From Struthio camelus (lineage: Eukaryota; Chordata; Aves; Struthioniformes; Struthionidae), in contig NC_090945.1 in the NCBI RefSeq assembly GCF_040807025.1, forward strand, positions 51,089,588 to 51,153,587: DNA of 64,000 bases, given 5' to 3'. The notes below the pieces were generated by a model. That model was not told where the DNA came from. It searched no databases and saw only the letters and a program-made list of their open reading frames with translations. This document shows, in pieces, positions 52,601 through 64,000 of this stretch; position 1 is the first letter of the stretch; each line of letters starts with the position of its first letter. The translations under genes were made by a program, and so were the position numbers.

Positions 52601-52624
52601 GGGGGGGGGTCTTCCCCCCCCCCC
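52601..52624. repeat. G9/C11 homopolymer pair
   Basis: A G9 run, the short TCTT loop and a C11 run, which together can form a G:C hairpin. It lies immediately downstream of the inferred PRIMPOL donor. Such runs are prone to sequencing length errors. Confidence 0.8.
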
Positions 52625-52818
52625 GGCCTCATCGCCCCTCGGGGCGCAGGGGGAGCCGCGCTGCGGGAAGGCGCCGCCAGGAGGGCGGGGGCGGTGAACC
52701 CGGCCGTTGGGGCCGTTGGGAGCGCGGCCGAGGGGCCGCCCGCCCTGCCGGCTCTCGCCGGGGCGGGGCGGGGGGGGCGGGGGGGGAGGAGGCCGCTGTG
52801 CGTGCGCGGCCGCGCTGT

Positions 52819-52872
52819 GAGGAGGAGGAGGAGGAGGAGGAGGAGGCGGCGGCGGCGCGCGCTGCTGCTGCT
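52819..52872 (+). repeat. Trinucleotide cluster (GAG)n-(GCG)n-(GCT)n
   Basis: About nine GAG/GGA units, four GCG units and four GCT units in succession near the right edge of the CpG island. A G-rich run at about 52760-52789 lies just before it. Confidence 0.85.
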
Positions 52873-52900
52873 CTTCGGGCGCCGCCCCGCCCGAATTGTC

Positions 52901-55810
52901 ACTCATAATTTCTTCATGTTTGGACCTGGTGATGTTCTTGTTACCACCACCAGTTACGTCGTGCTGGTAAACTGCAGGTCCTTATATTCTTAGCATAAAG
53001 ATCTCAAAACCTAGTCGGAGTTCCCTGGTGTTTTATAACATTCAGACCATGATAATGTGTGAAGTGTTTAAATATGGTCGTTGCTGTAGCTTACAGAGAA
53101 CCTAATGAAGTCTGTGCTGGCACATGGGTGACAAATTAGCAGTCATGCATTTTGATTGTGATTGTGCCTGAATTACACCTGCACCGCAAGTGCGGAAGTG
53201 CCCAAGCAGGCTTTAAGTTGCGTTGCGTACCAGGCCTCTTACAGCTGCCTGAGCATAAAACTTGGTTGTTTCCTCTGTACGCTGCAGTGGAAATACCGCT
53301 TGTTTGTGTTTGAATTTGCGTAACCTGGATATGTGTTTTGTTTCAGTTCTTCTGTGTGCTGAAAAATTAATGTGTTTCTGGCAGTCCAAACAAGTGGTTG
53401 ATTATGATCGTAAATAAATTGCAGGGGATGAATAGCATATGAGAGGGCATCTTTCTGGTTTCAGTGATCAGAAGAAATACAGATATACTGAACTGTATCA
53501 GAGCAGGCCCTTCCACTTATGATGGATTTTATCTCCCATGGCTACGTGATGCAAACTTGGAAATTGTACAGCTTAGCAATGAATGTAGTCTGAATCCCTT
53601 CTTACTAGAATCTGAATGCCCTGCCATGCGCTCTTATGCAATAGCTGTTTGAATGTAAGAGGTAGTTCCTGCTTCATTATGAACTTTAGGGTCAGTTGTT
53701 TACTTTCTTATTCGTATATTGACCTTTAGTAGCAAAAAGCAGGGTAAATTCAAGATCAAAAACTAAATTTTCCAACCTGTCGAAATAGGCACTTGCTTGC
53801 TTTTTGATAGTCTTTCATCAAAGGGGGAAATGAAATGCAGAGTTTGTGATCTCCCGGGAGATATGTTTTCTGAATGTCTTCATATGCTATCAAAAACAGT
53901 GAAGTACAAACATGCTGATGACAAAATTTCTTTCTGGGGAGTGAAATGAATATAATTATTCCCATTCCTTCTGGTGGGAAGGAACTGAATGAAAACGGAG
54001 TCAGAATTTCCATGTAAACTCAGGTGGCTTACTAGTCTGTAGGTCTAAACTGTACATGCTCTAAGTAGATGTGTTACGTTGGGTATATTTGGTATAGGAG
54101 CTGAAGTTATTTTCGAAAGACCTGAGACATTGGACTGCTGAGAATCCATGAACGTTTGGACTGAAAAAAAAAGTGACAGATCTCAATTTAAAGTAAGAGG
54201 CATCATCCTTTGCTCAGACTCGAGTATCCCTGTAGAAATTGTTTCTGCAAAAAATATTCCTAAATAGGAAGTTTAAAATGAGTGTAGGATTACGGGAATT
54301 CTCCTTTGCCTCCCTCCTCTTTAACTGTGACCTTGTGGGAGGGTGCTGAGGTAGCGAATCTCTATTGTCCTTCTGCACTGAATTAATTTACAGCAACGCA
54401 AACAGTATCAAAACGAAACCAAAGGTTCTGCTGCTTCTGAGAAATGCTGATTGCCATCTATGATTTCTCTTTGCATTGCCAAGGAAGAAATTGATTGCAT
54501 GAAGAGGAAGGGAGTGGAGGAAGTTCATAGGTCAACAGGCTGTCAAGGTCTGCAGACATGGTATATTTGGCCCCTGTAAGAGGAAAAAGCATTCTGTTGT
54601 TTAGGCTTGACCTGGGCACTACACCTTTAAACCTTTAAGGCAGGTTTAAGTGTACCATGGGCATAAATGCTGGAGTCCAGAACACTTCGCTGTGGAAAAC
54701 TTGGAGGGGGACTCAGAGGATGTAGAATTTGGGCTTTGGTGCCCACAGGGATATTTAAATATTTAAATTCACCTTGCGTATCCAGTCTGTTAAAGGTATG
54801 AAGGCTTTTGAGTATAGTTAGTTTTGTTTTCTCTTTTATTGCAAGTGGCATGTTGTTAGGTGTACCAAGCGTTGGTTAAGTGATAATCCTAAATGGAATA
54901 AAAAGATGCATCTGAGTCTTTTCCACTCCTTTTCCCTCTTCTTCTGTTTCAGTTTTTTAGGAATGTTCTTAATCATTTGTAGGCATTTTGAATGGCAATA
55001 ATTTTTTTTCAGGAAAAAAAGGTAGTAAAACTTGCAAATAATTATACCTCTGTTATGTTTAGGTACTTTTGTGTTTTACGTTGCTTTACAGCATGTGGAT
55101 CCCTTTATGTTAAAGGTTGCATGACAGCAAGCATTACTGTGTCACATACCATTTCTTGAGAACAGACAGGGTTGCTATTTTAGGTTTGCAAGGAAGCACA
55201 GAAAACATGAGATTTTTAAAGCAGGTGAAACTATTACTGATCAATAGCTAAGTTCAGCATCAGAGAATGGAGCACTCATTTAGGATTTCAGTTCTTTTAC
55301 TTTGAGACACAGAGCTCAGAGCTAGGTCACTGAAATCTTAATTTTTGCTTAGGAACTCAAGTGATTTATTACCCATATAAATCAATTACCCTGTTTTTTT
55401 TCTCCAGCCATAAAGTATTTGCCATAAAGCAGAAACCATAGCATTTTTGCACTCGTTACTAATCATGTGAGGCTAATTAAGACAGTTTTGTGTACTCTTG
55501 TACAGAGTGTAATACTGTTCTGTAAATCAAAATTAAACTTCTTGTGCATTCCCTTACTTCATCTTTTCTGTGTGTTGATCTTTGATTGAATTAATATGAA
55601 AATAAATGATCTTTACCAGAACTGCGTGGAAAGATTAAATGTTAAGGAAGGACTATCATAGTTAAATTGGGTGTTGGTTTTGAATATTGGCCATACTAGG
55701 TGAATAAATAATGAATGCTCAACAAATAAAGAATCAAAAGCAGAGGTGGGCATAGGGTATATTACAATTGAATCACAAACAGAAATTGATACTGATTTGG
55801 CTATTTGCAG
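52901..55810 (+). other. PRIMPOL: Probable PRIMPOL first intron
   Basis: Lies between the inferred CpG-island exon 1 and the acceptor at 55810. The longest open frame here, at 53464-53652 (62 codons), has no recognisable similarity and no supporting splice structure. No repeats were recognised beyond short A/T runs. Confidence 0.5.
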
Positions 55811-56004
55811 TTGCTTTAGGAGAAATGAAGAGAAAATGGGAAGAAAGACTGAAGAAAGTTGAAGAACTAGCATCTCACTATGAAAGAAACCCTCTTCTTC
55901 CAGTTTACAGACCAAAGCTGTCCAAACCTTTTCAACCATCCCCTGTTTGGAAAATATTTTGTCGGCAGGCTGAAGCTTTTCACTATGTAAAAACCTGTGA
56001 AGAG
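55811..56004 (+). CDS. PRIMPOL: PRIMPOL first coding exon
   Basis: The acceptor CTATTTGCAG ends at 55810; 14 bases of 5' UTR precede the ATG at 55825-55827. It encodes residues 1-60, ending FHYVKTCEE, with donor GAAGAG|GTACAT on a codon boundary. An upstream in-frame ATG at 55768 belongs to intron sequence and should be ignored. ASHYER, VYRP and RQAEAF match the human N-terminus. Confidence 0.93.
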
Positions 56005-59000
56005 GTACATCGTTTGTTAAATGTCTTTGCTCTTTGAGTACTTTCAATATTTGATTTCATTTAAAAGCCTGGTTAATAGTAAAGTCTTTAGCAGATTGCA
56101 GGATACTTTTGTTTTGAAAACCTGAAACGTCAATTAATTTTTTTGATCTTTGTAGAAGATCATGATGCACTGAAGTGAACTCTAATAAGTACTAGATAAT
56201 AAGAATTGTACTCTAATAAGAATTGATATGTGATGTTAGCTTGAAACAGCAGAGGTGCTTTCTGGCAACATTGTAGTGATAGATTTATTCCTCAAGATAA
56301 GCAAGCTGGCAGGGTTAGCAGGAGAATAGTAAAGAGAGTCAGGTAGGAAGAAAGAGGAGAAAATATTGGGGGGGGAGGGGGGAGGAAAAAAGAGGTAGAA
56401 ACTCAGCAAAATATATATATTTTTGTGTATTGGGTAAGCATTTGGAAGCAAAGCCTCAACAGCAAGAGGCACTATTTTTTGCTATCTATTCACTTAAAAG
56501 GATGTACACATAAATGTCCTGCTGCCACAGATTTCCTGTGCTGGCTGTGGACAAGACAGTTTTAGGCTGCCTCTAGTTCCCCACATGTGAAAAAGGCACA
56601 GTTTTTTGTTGTCCCGTGCTGCAGGAGATACGGGGTCTGTTACATTAAGAGTGTAAAATAGTCAGATACTGTGACTTTGGGGGCTTTTAAAATAACTTAT
56701 TGGAAGGCTATTGCTCTCAGTCTCTTTCAGACTGTTCTGACAGTTGGTTTTCCTAAACATATTCTCACCAGCTCAGCAGTGGTTTTTTTTTGGTTTTGCC
56801 TTTGGATTTCTATTTTTGGATTTAAATAATATAGAATCTAAGGAATATTTGTTATAAAGCCATATGCAGACATCACATCAGTGAGAATATTCTTTACAGA
56901 ACATTGTTTCTCCTTCCATTAAATGCGCTTGCTGTGATCAGAAAGAAAAAAGATTTTACTGAGCAAATAGAATTTACATTGATGTAATTTCATCATAGGT
57001 TTGTTAATCTCAACTTATTCAAATTTATAATCACATAACTGAAATTAGAAAGAACTTCTTAATTAAAAACAGATGTTTCTTAGGTTAGAAAAGGGTAAGT
57101 GATATACTTAGTTTTCTCATTTTTTTACTAACTTTTGATGAAATAAGTTAGTGTCAGGAACTTCTGAAAATTTTAATTAATTCTCAAAGCAACCTAACTT
57201 TTTGTTTGTTTGAAAAGGATGTTCATGTATTTGCCTTGGAAAAGAACACACAAAATGGACAGAGGTTTTACCTTGTGACAACATATTATGAGCTTTGGTT
57301 TTATTATGCGTAAGTATTCAAAAAAGACCCCTATACTTTACTGATGGTCGGTCAGTACAGCTCTGAGTAGCACAGAGCTGTAATAGTTTGCCTGAGGTTT
57401 GATCTTGGCCTTAGGTAAAGTCTACATAATGAAAAATCATTCTATTATATAGTGTTTTCAACATTTTTTTTTGAGTTGCAAACCTCCATTATTTCCTATG
57501 AATTGAAGTCCTCATGTCTAGTGAACTTAAATCTAATAGCAGTAGATTTACTTTTCCTGCTAGCTTTCTTCAGAGGATCACACTGACATACAATACAAAT
57601 ATATTTCCATGATTAGTGATATATCAGTTTAAATGCATATTAATATAAATGTCTGATTAACAACATACAGTTTTGCTTTGGCTTGATGAACAGTTTCAAG
57701 TATTGACAATCTGATCATGCACTGAATATCTTCAGTGGTTTTTCACAGTAAAACATCTGGTTATGAAGCAAAAGAAATCTAAGGTTTTGGTTTTTTTTTT
57801 TTTTAGAACTGTAAACTTGATTTTTTTTCCTCAACTTGAATATGGGAATAAATTTTCTCAGTTTTTAATTTAGTTTAAAAAATTATAAATAAATTCATTT
57901 TTAGTGCTTAAGTCATAACCCTGATATTTTATGCTATCCTTTTACTGTCATTTCCATCATTCCTTAAATTCTGGACAGCATTTCTGTTGGCAGTGGGTAT
58001 TGTAAGACTTTGGGGGTGGGCTTATGAATCTAAATCCTAGGCCATACATCAGCAAAGTTTCTGAAGTTAGTTACAAATTTTTCAGAGCAGTATAGGGCTG
58101 TTACTTACATTTGTTTTAGTACAGGTAGTTGGTTTAAAAAATAAAAGAATATTTAGGACTGTGGGGTTCTTGTTTGCAATTAATAAGCGTGTATACTGTT
58201 TATTATGAGAGGCTGTGATTTGTTTTTATTTTTCCTTAGCAAAGGTTATAAAACAAGTCTTATGCATTGCTATGAAGTAATTCCTGAAAATGATGCTTGC
58301 AAACTTTATTTTGATTTGGAGTTCTACAAACCAGCAAATCCTGGAGCTGATGGCAAGAGTATGGTTGCAAAGTTAATTGAGGTAAAACTAGAACAAAGCC
58401 AATGCATCATGTTTAGGTTAACATGAATTAATTGTTGGTTTAATATGAAACCAAAGTATTTCCCACTTTATATTTTTGATTATTCTGTAGTAAAATAAAA
58501 AAAATGATTGTGTAGTTAGTGAATGTTTTAAATGAAGTGAAAAGTATGCTGTTAATTAAAGCAAAGGTCTCCTACTTTAAATGAAGGGGAAAAAGACAGC
58601 GGATGGTGGTTGTTGGAAGGCTTGTATTCAATATGGGTTTCATTGACACGGTGATTTTGTTTTATCGAGTCGTGCTATTGGCTTATGTGCTCTGCGACTT
58701 AAGGCTTAGATATATCCCTCCTAATTTTAGGTACCATCAGATGGCCGTTCATTATAGTTGATCTAAATGATTACGTAGAGAACCTCAGGTGACTGCACCC
58801 ATCGTTTTGGTACCTAAAGTTTTCTTGTCAGGTAATAAATTATCAAAATCTTTGATAAATATCAATTTTATTAAATAGTGCAAATTCCCATTTAACTGCA
58901 AATTTGCTCAGAAAAGAAGCTCGACTGCAACTTCAGTATATCAGAGGTGGAAAATAAAGCAGGTTTTTAGAACATCTGCTGTTCCAGTAAAATCTCCTTC

Positions 59001-59934
59001 TCAATGATCATTTATTTGTGAGACTTCTGATACTTGCATGTCTCAAGCTAGAAAGGACAGAAATAAAATAAAATGAAATAAAAAAAGATTGAGGTCTTTC
59101 CTCTGTAAAGGCCCTTAGTTGATATGGAATCTGGGAAGATTTACTCCACGGTGGATCAGTTCCGAAATCTAGAGATTCCTAGGGGTTCCTAGCTAGATTC
59201 CCTAGCATTTGCTGGTGGAAGATATGAGACACTCAAATCCAAACCTTCTGGACTCTTAGGTTCTAAATACCAGTCCTAAACATAAGTAATCGCAAACTTG
59301 TAGAAGGCTTGCGGAGCTGTTACCTGGATTTCTGCTTATTTAGTGCTCACTGGGTCTTCTGATGTAAAAGACTGGTATTCACTGATGTGTTTAGCCTCTG
59401 TCTTAGATTTGAGGTAAGCCCTGCCTTAGAAATAACGTCACTGGCTGGTTGAACTGCATTGTGGACAAAGACAATTTGTAGGTAAAGCCACTAAATTAGA
59501 CTTTGGTCTGAAAAACTGAGAATTTGCTCATCTTAGCAATGTTAGTACACTCAGTCACCTGTTCAATTCAGAAGGTACAATCTGTGTCACATTTTGGTTA
59601 AATTTGGCATGTCACCTTTTGGTGAAAATTGGCAAGTTTTGAAATTTTTTGGTTCACTTGAGTTAATTGCATGCTCAAAATGAGGAAAAAAGAGTGAAAA
59701 TAAGATGTAGAATCTGCATTTGTGTTAGAATTTAGATCCCTATTAAAAATACTGGAGAAAATTGACTAAATGCTTACAATTTTCAGCTTGTCAGCCGAAA
59801 GCTAGAAGAATTTTATGATGTTAGCTGTTCGGCCAAAGACGTCTTGAATTTAGATTCCAGTACTGATGAAAAATTTAGTCGACACTTGATATTTCTACCC
59901 CACAAGACTGTATTTAAGAATAATATTCATGTTG
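55825..59934 (+). CDS. PRIMPOL: PRIMPOL (CCDC111) primase-polymerase, N-terminal part; gene continues past the right edge
   Basis: DNA primase and translesion polymerase of the archaeo-eukaryotic primase family. It re-primes stalled replication forks in the nucleus and also acts in mitochondria. Coding exons: 55825-56004, 57218-57309, 58240-58381 and 59787-59934 (180, 92, 142 and 148 nt), with GT/AG ends and consistent phase. They encode residues 1-187 plus the first base of codon 188. Visible features: N-terminal helix MKRKWEERLKKVEELASHYE; metal-binding DxE motif in LYFDLEF (Asp116, Glu118; human Asp114, Glu116); nucleotide-binding FSRHLIF with Ser169 and His171 (human Ser167, His169); invariant-looking LNLDSSTDEKF. 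The next exon (human GNFLRKILQPAL region), the third catalytic Asp, the zinc-binding domain and the RPA-binding tail are not in the window. The start fits human MNRKWEAKLK. Confidence 0.95.
56005..57217 (+). other. PRIMPOL: PRIMPOL intron after first coding exon
   Basis: 1,213 bp with GT/AG ends. AT-rich, with a G-rich run (GGGGGGGGAGGGGGGAGG-like) at about 56366-56385 that could form a quadruplex on the sense RNA. Nothing else recognised. Confidence 0.75.
57218..57309 (+). CDS. PRIMPOL: PRIMPOL second coding exon
   Basis: Too short to appear as a long open frame. It encodes DVHVFALEKN, NGQRFYLVTTY and WFYY (residues 61-90) plus two bases of Ala91. The human counterpart reads DVHVFALE and GQRIYLVTTY. 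Acceptor TTTGAAAAG; donor TATGC|GTAAGT. Confidence 0.93.
57310..58239 (+). other. PRIMPOL: PRIMPOL intron after second coding exon
   Basis: 930 bp with GT/AG ends. AT-rich, with poly-T near 57790-57804. No repeat family or RNA gene recognised. Confidence 0.75.
58240..58381 (+). CDS. PRIMPOL: PRIMPOL third coding exon (DxE catalytic motif)
   Basis: Completes Ala91 and encodes residues 92-138. It includes HCYEVIPEN, KLYFDLEFYKPANPGADG and MVAKLIE. Asp116 and Glu118 in FDLEF are the metal-coordinating residues known from human PRIMPOL (114 and 116). The acceptor is TTTTTCCTTAG; the donor is GAG|GTAAAA on a codon boundary. Confidence 0.95.
58382..59786 (+). other. PRIMPOL: PRIMPOL intron after third coding exon
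   Basis: 1,405 bp with GT/AG ends. It contains a loose inverted repeat at about 58722-58826, whose arms read TTTTAGGTACC and GGTACCTAAAG. This may be an old palindromic repeat. Otherwise unique-looking AT-rich sequence. Confidence 0.7.
59787..59934 (+). CDS. PRIMPOL: PRIMPOL fourth coding exon (SRH nucleotide-binding motif)
   Basis: Also too short for a long open frame. It encodes residues 139-187 and the first base of Gly188: EEFYDVSCSAKDVLNL, DSSTDEKFSRHLIF and FKNNIHV. Ser169 and His171 correspond to human Ser167 and His169, which contact the incoming nucleotide. Acceptor CAATTTTCAG; donor GTTG|GTAAGT. Confidence 0.95.
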
Positions 59935-61777
59935 GTAAGTGTGTTCTTTTCTCTTACGCACTAAAAATAAAAGGTGAGGTTTTGCTGTTTTATAGAGCCT
60001 TTGGCACTTGAATATTTATTTTAACAGAGTTATATGTGGAAACAAATATGTGTTCACAGCAAAAATGACTACATATTTATATTTTGTTAAGCGTCTCTAT
60101 TCCTCAACTCATCGTCTACTTTCATTCTCTATGATTAGCCTTTTTGTTCATAAAAATGTAACCTCCTTATGTGCCTACGTGTTGTATTTACAAAGCTGCT
60201 GGTAAGGCTGGCTTTTACTGTTCAACTGCTTAGCTTTCAGATTAATGTATGTCTTAATGATTAAATATAAGGTTATTGGCCCTAAGTACAGCTTGTTTAT
60301 GCTCAGCACAGGGTCAGAAAGGTAGGGCAAAGACAGCTTCAAGTCACCTGTGCATAAACATGATTTAAGAAAAAGCAGAAAGCAGTTTTAGTTGTTGACG
60401 TAAATTGTGATCTTTCCTGGGATATGGCAGCTCCAACACACAAAATTGCCAGTTCAGGGTTGCTTGTTGGTTTGTTTGATTCAGCTCCATTTGTTGAATA
60501 AGTATAGTAATATATTCTCATTTCAGAAAGTATTTTGAACTTACTCTAAAATACTGTTTGTGAAGCACTGAGATGTTAGTAATGAGCTGAAGAAGTTGAT
60601 GTTGGAATTCATAGTCTCTTCTGAACAAATTTTCTATGGCATGCAGTAAAGCAGGCTTATACACATTGAACAGAATATGAATTCAGTCATGTCTGAATGA
60701 AGCAGGAGCTGATGGAAAACAGCTTGCCCAGTGATGACAGTAGAATCTGAATTAGCTTGTAAATGCAAGAAGATTGGGTTGTGCACCTGCAGCCTTGATT
60801 TTGGCATTTCCTAATATTGAAGTGCTTGATTTTGAAACTTTGTTCCTTATTGTGTTTTCTTTAAAAGGCTAATCGGAGGAGAGAGAAGAAGTAGAAGTGC
60901 TGTCATATGGCACCATATTAATAATCTCATGGGTTACTAGCAGGGATGGAATTAGCTTTGTGACATTGAGATCTGGCATTCATGTCCGGGGTAAATGTGA
61001 CAACAGCAACGGATCTGCACATGCCAGAAAGAAATTATGTCCTTTGTTAACGGGTTTCCAATGGCAGCAGAATAGAGGGAAGAGTTGTGGTTGTTGCTTT
61101 TATAACTTTGGTTCCCTGTCTGGTTCCCGCTTCTGTTCTTCTGTCTGGTCATGATCTACATGGCTGTCTTCATGCTCAGTCTTCCTTTTCCTTTCTCACC
61201 TTTATCTCCTTTTTTTAATCTAGTTTCAACCTCTGCACCTTCCCTCATTCCAGTCTTGAGTATAATTTATACTTTATTTCTTCTTTTTTACACTTTCTAT
61301 ATATGCAAGGTAGCTTCTACCTGTGCCCTGTGTGTGCCCTAACAGGGAACTATGGAGAGCACAGGGAAAATGGGCTATTTGCTCTTAGTTTTGTGCCAGG
61401 CCCCTTTTTTAGCCCAGTACAGCATTAAAGAAAGTCTTATTTTTCTTTTGGATTGTGTCCAGTCGTTTTTGTGAGGACAACACGCGTACTGTTGCATCAG
61501 AGTTGTGTGAGGATGGCACGTTTCTTCTGTTGCTCTGAGGAATTGTGTACAAAAGGTCTTGTTAGCACAAACACCAGGAGGAATAAAGTAAACTCTGTAA
61601 GGAGAGGCTGGATCTTGTAGGCCTCTGTGTGCATGTATAAAATCAGTTTTTGTTTTGGTTTTTTTGCAGACGTTTGTAATAAAGGCACGTGGGCGTTGGC
61701 GTAAAGGTCACCCCAGAGCAAAATTCAGATCCTTGCCCCAACACAAAGAGGCAATAGGATTTCTCAGAAATAAAGTT

Positions 61778-61786
61778 TGTGTGTGT

Positions 61787-61826
<40 letters not shown>
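61778..61826 (+). repeat. (GT)n microsatellite in PRIMPOL intron
   Basis: GT run of about 24 units with one interruption (TACGT) near its start. Confidence 0.95.
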
Positions 61827-61829
<3 letters not shown>

Positions 61830-63260
61830 GTTTGTTTAAGATTAGAAAACCTATTTCTCTTTTCTGGGAAGCAATGGAATCCGTGTTCCTAAAACGTTTT
61901 AAGGAACAGCTCAAAGTAGACACAAGGCAAGCTTAAATAGTGTCCCAACGTAACAAGCAACTGCTTATAATACTGGCTGCCAGCTCAAAACATGACACAA
62001 GGCAGTTATTTCTCGCATGACACCGTAGTGTCAATTAAATAGGATCATAACAATTTTTAGTACAAAAGCATAATCTTTAACTCCTCTGCCACTATAAAAC
62101 TCTTTAAGTAATACCTGGAAGACAAATAATTCGGTGTGACGGCAGTTTTAGTCTGTGATCTTGATAACTAAATTACGTCAGTCAGCTCTTTCAGTAAGAG
62201 CTTGAGCTATTAATTCTAGTGCATTAGTTAAGTGGTTTGTGCCTCCACTGTGAAGTGGATTTGACATGTTTACTGTCATAATTAAAAATGTGTTTAGAGA
62301 CTGTCTGTATTAAAGTCTTCTGCCTTTGCCTTTTCAACAAGAGGTTAAAGTTGCAGTGAAAATCGATTTCTGGAATTGTGATATGTAAGTGTCAGTGGTA
62401 AATTTGTGCATGTTATCAATGAATATTACACTTCAGACTACTCATTAAGGCATTTTAGTAGGCTACTTGACAAACCTGGCTTGAAGCTTATTAGCTTTAT
62501 ACTTCAAGTACTGTGCAAAGTGCTCTGACGTAGTGAATATATAGAAATGTAGATAACTTCATAAAGTAATTTCACAGCATCTGTATGAAAATACATATAG
62601 TCTTGGATGTGACAGAAGCTTTTTCATCTATTTAACTTAAGAGTTAACATATTTTTCAGACACATTAAAGTGTTTTTAGTTCATCATTGTGAAATGAGGT
62701 GTAATAAAAAATACTGTATGATAATTTATTTTGTGGTGTTACAAATCATACCTTTCTGTCCTTTGTGACAAACTAGAAAATGAACTATCACATCTTAGAT
62801 AATATTTTTTCATAAGAATTTTGTGTCAGGAGTCATGCATGAAGTGGTGGCCTAAAATTAAATTTGGTTTAAAAAGTAAACTTTTATTATGTAACCTTTG
62901 GAATTAGATACTAATTCGAATTAAAATACAGGGCTTGAATTCATGGCACATGTAAGAGAGCACAGTAAGAGTGCCGTGGAGATCAATGAATTTACATTAA
63001 TATATATCGATGACAAATCCCAAATGTAAACATACAAAACACAGACAAGAAGCAAACGTGTGAAATACAGGGTTTCGTTCCCACATCTGGTGAATCTCAT
63101 CAATTAGAAAAAGAGGGAAGAGGGAAAACAAAGATGTGTGTAAATCATAAAGAAACTAATCTGGCAAATAATTTTTCATTGAGAAAAAACATGCTATTCT
63201 GACATGGGAGTGATTGTTACTTAATTACGTGTACAAAAAAAATGGATAGTGCTCAACCAG

Positions 63261-63296
63261 GACTTTTAAAGACACTTTGACTTTTAAAGACACTTT
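63261..63296 (+). repeat. 18-bp perfect tandem duplication
   Basis: The unit GACTTTTAAAGACACTTT occurs twice back to back, and the start of a third copy degrades after 63296. Intronic; no function suggested. Confidence 0.9.
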
Positions 63297-64000
63297 AACT
63301 TTTATGTTAGTTAAAATAAATTTCAATTCTGAAATAGTTTGAAAACAATATTTAGTTACTTCAGGGAGAAAGCGGACCTAAGAAATTCTTGCATGCACAT
63401 TGAACACAGTGGGTTAAATACTGTCTGTATGAACTACTGCCAAATCATTTGTGTGCTTTGGTAGTCCGGTGAAATAATGAATTATGAGGATGGTGATATT
63501 AATGCTTGAGATACTGTCAGTGAGCGCTGTCAGTCATTCTGCTGATAGGCAGCAGAGGAGGACCAACGGTACTTAGTATTCCTCCAGGTTCCCCATTGAA
63601 GCTTCTTCCAACAACTGCAGAATCTACCTTGCCAGTGTTCTTTCTACTCTATAATAGTTTTCCTTCCATATCCATATCTATTCTCCTCTTTCTCCCTGCA
63701 AGTAGTTTGGCCACGCTTTTAATTTTTCTGTCTTTGGCTACCATTTAACAGAGCCCGAATTACAATGGGGGTATACTAGGAGCTGAGGAAGTGTTTACAA
63801 AATAACTTTTGTAAAAGTAATTTGTCATTCAGATAAGCCCTGATCAAACTCTGTTATATCGGTTAAAATAGAGACTTTGAATTCAGTTCAGAGTTTTGGT
63901 TTGGGAAACTGTAGTGACAGTCTGTGCATTTCTGCTTCATTGTTTTGTCTATTTCTAGTGAGGTAATGGCCAAACCAACTCAAGTTCTCTACCGGTACAC

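Larger units (their letters stand above)
52030..52900. promoter_or_regulatory. CpG island: probable bidirectional CASP3/PRIMPOL promoter
   Basis: An abrupt change to GC-rich, CpG-dense sequence in an AT-rich setting, between the 5' end of CASP3 (minus) and PRIMPOL (plus). A GC box (CCGCCCC) lies at 52484-52490 and two copies of GCCAACGG at 52525-52532 and 52547-52554; no TATA box is seen. The best minus-strand donor is GTGG|GTAAGG with exon end at 52375. The best plus-strand donor is GCGGCG|GTGAGTC with exon end at 52581. The long open frames in the island on both strands are composition artefacts. CASP3 and PRIMPOL are head-to-head neighbours in mammals too. Confidence 0.8.
59935..64000 (+). 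other. PRIMPOL: PRIMPOL intron, at least 4 kb, open at the right edge
   Basis: No sequence encoding the expected next segment (GNFLRKILQPAL-like) was found to the window end, so this intron is over 4,066 bp. It contains a (GT)n microsatellite at 61778-61826, an 18-bp tandem duplication at 63261-63296 and AT-rich unique DNA. A short stretch at about 62341-62385 has splice-like ends but no match to PRIMPOL. Confidence 0.75.

Noticed and set aside
52018-52902. 294-codon minus-strand open frame in the right CpG island
   Set aside because: Low-complexity Arg/Pro/Ala/Gly peptide generated by CpG-rich sequence. It overlaps the divergent promoter and has no similarity to CASP3 or other families.
53464-53652. 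62-codon plus-strand open frame upstream of PRIMPOL
   Set aside because: Located in the inferred first intron, with no similarity to PRIMPOL or other proteins I know and no in-frame splice to the first coding exon.
62341-62385. Possible extra PRIMPOL exon with a GTAAGT donor
   Set aside because: The would-be peptide (EVKVAVKIDFWNCDI) does not resemble the expected PRIMPOL segment, and the acceptor has a weak pyrimidine tract. Likely a chance donor.

Overview
The window is vertebrate nuclear DNA: AT-rich, intron-rich, with two CpG islands, no compact or operon-like coding and no tandem open reading frames. A bird is the most likely source. The caspase-3 read from the exons resembles avian CASP3 as I remember it (282 codons, C-terminus EFYFPC), and the interspersed repeats are CR1 LINE remnants, including one with the short tail typical of avian CR1. 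No species can be named from the sequence alone.

Layout, left to right. Positions 1-16,090 contain no exon I can recognise and are probably intron 1 of IRF2 on the minus strand. That rests on the conserved amniote gene order IRF2-CASP3-PRIMPOL and on a CpG island at about 15.8-17.55 kb with minus-strand promoter features. Inside this stretch, at 11.44-14.25 kb, lies a long, badly decayed CR1 retrotransposon in minus orientation that still shows reverse-transcriptase and ORF1 regions. From 17.5 to about 40.4 kb is intergenic DNA between the IRF2 promoter and the CASP3 3' end, with two more CR1 pieces (19.1-19.65 kb and 35.79-35.97 kb).

CASP3 lies on the minus strand. All six coding exons are readable between 47,583 (ATG) and 41,460 (stop). 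They join in frame at good splice sites into a 282-residue executioner caspase that keeps its catalytic His and Cys and its activation-cleavage aspartates. A CpG island at 52.03-52.90 kb holds the inferred first exons of CASP3 (leftward) and PRIMPOL (rightward), whose best donor sites face away from each other only about 206 bp apart, so this is probably a bidirectional promoter. PRIMPOL (CCDC111) then runs on the plus strand. Four coding exons (55,825-59,934) encode residues 1-188 of the primase-polymerase, including the DxE metal-binding motif and the SRH nucleotide-binding motif. The rest of the gene lies beyond the right edge.

CASP3 executes apoptosis and PRIMPOL re-primes stalled DNA replication. 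They share a promoter but have no obvious biochemical partnership. The oddest structural feature is a perfect, spacer-free 76-bp GC-rich palindrome at 17,452-17,527 next to the presumed IRF2 promoter. I found no clear evidence of an undescribed gene system; the items worth checking are the palindrome, the compact divergent promoter and the long CR1 fossil.
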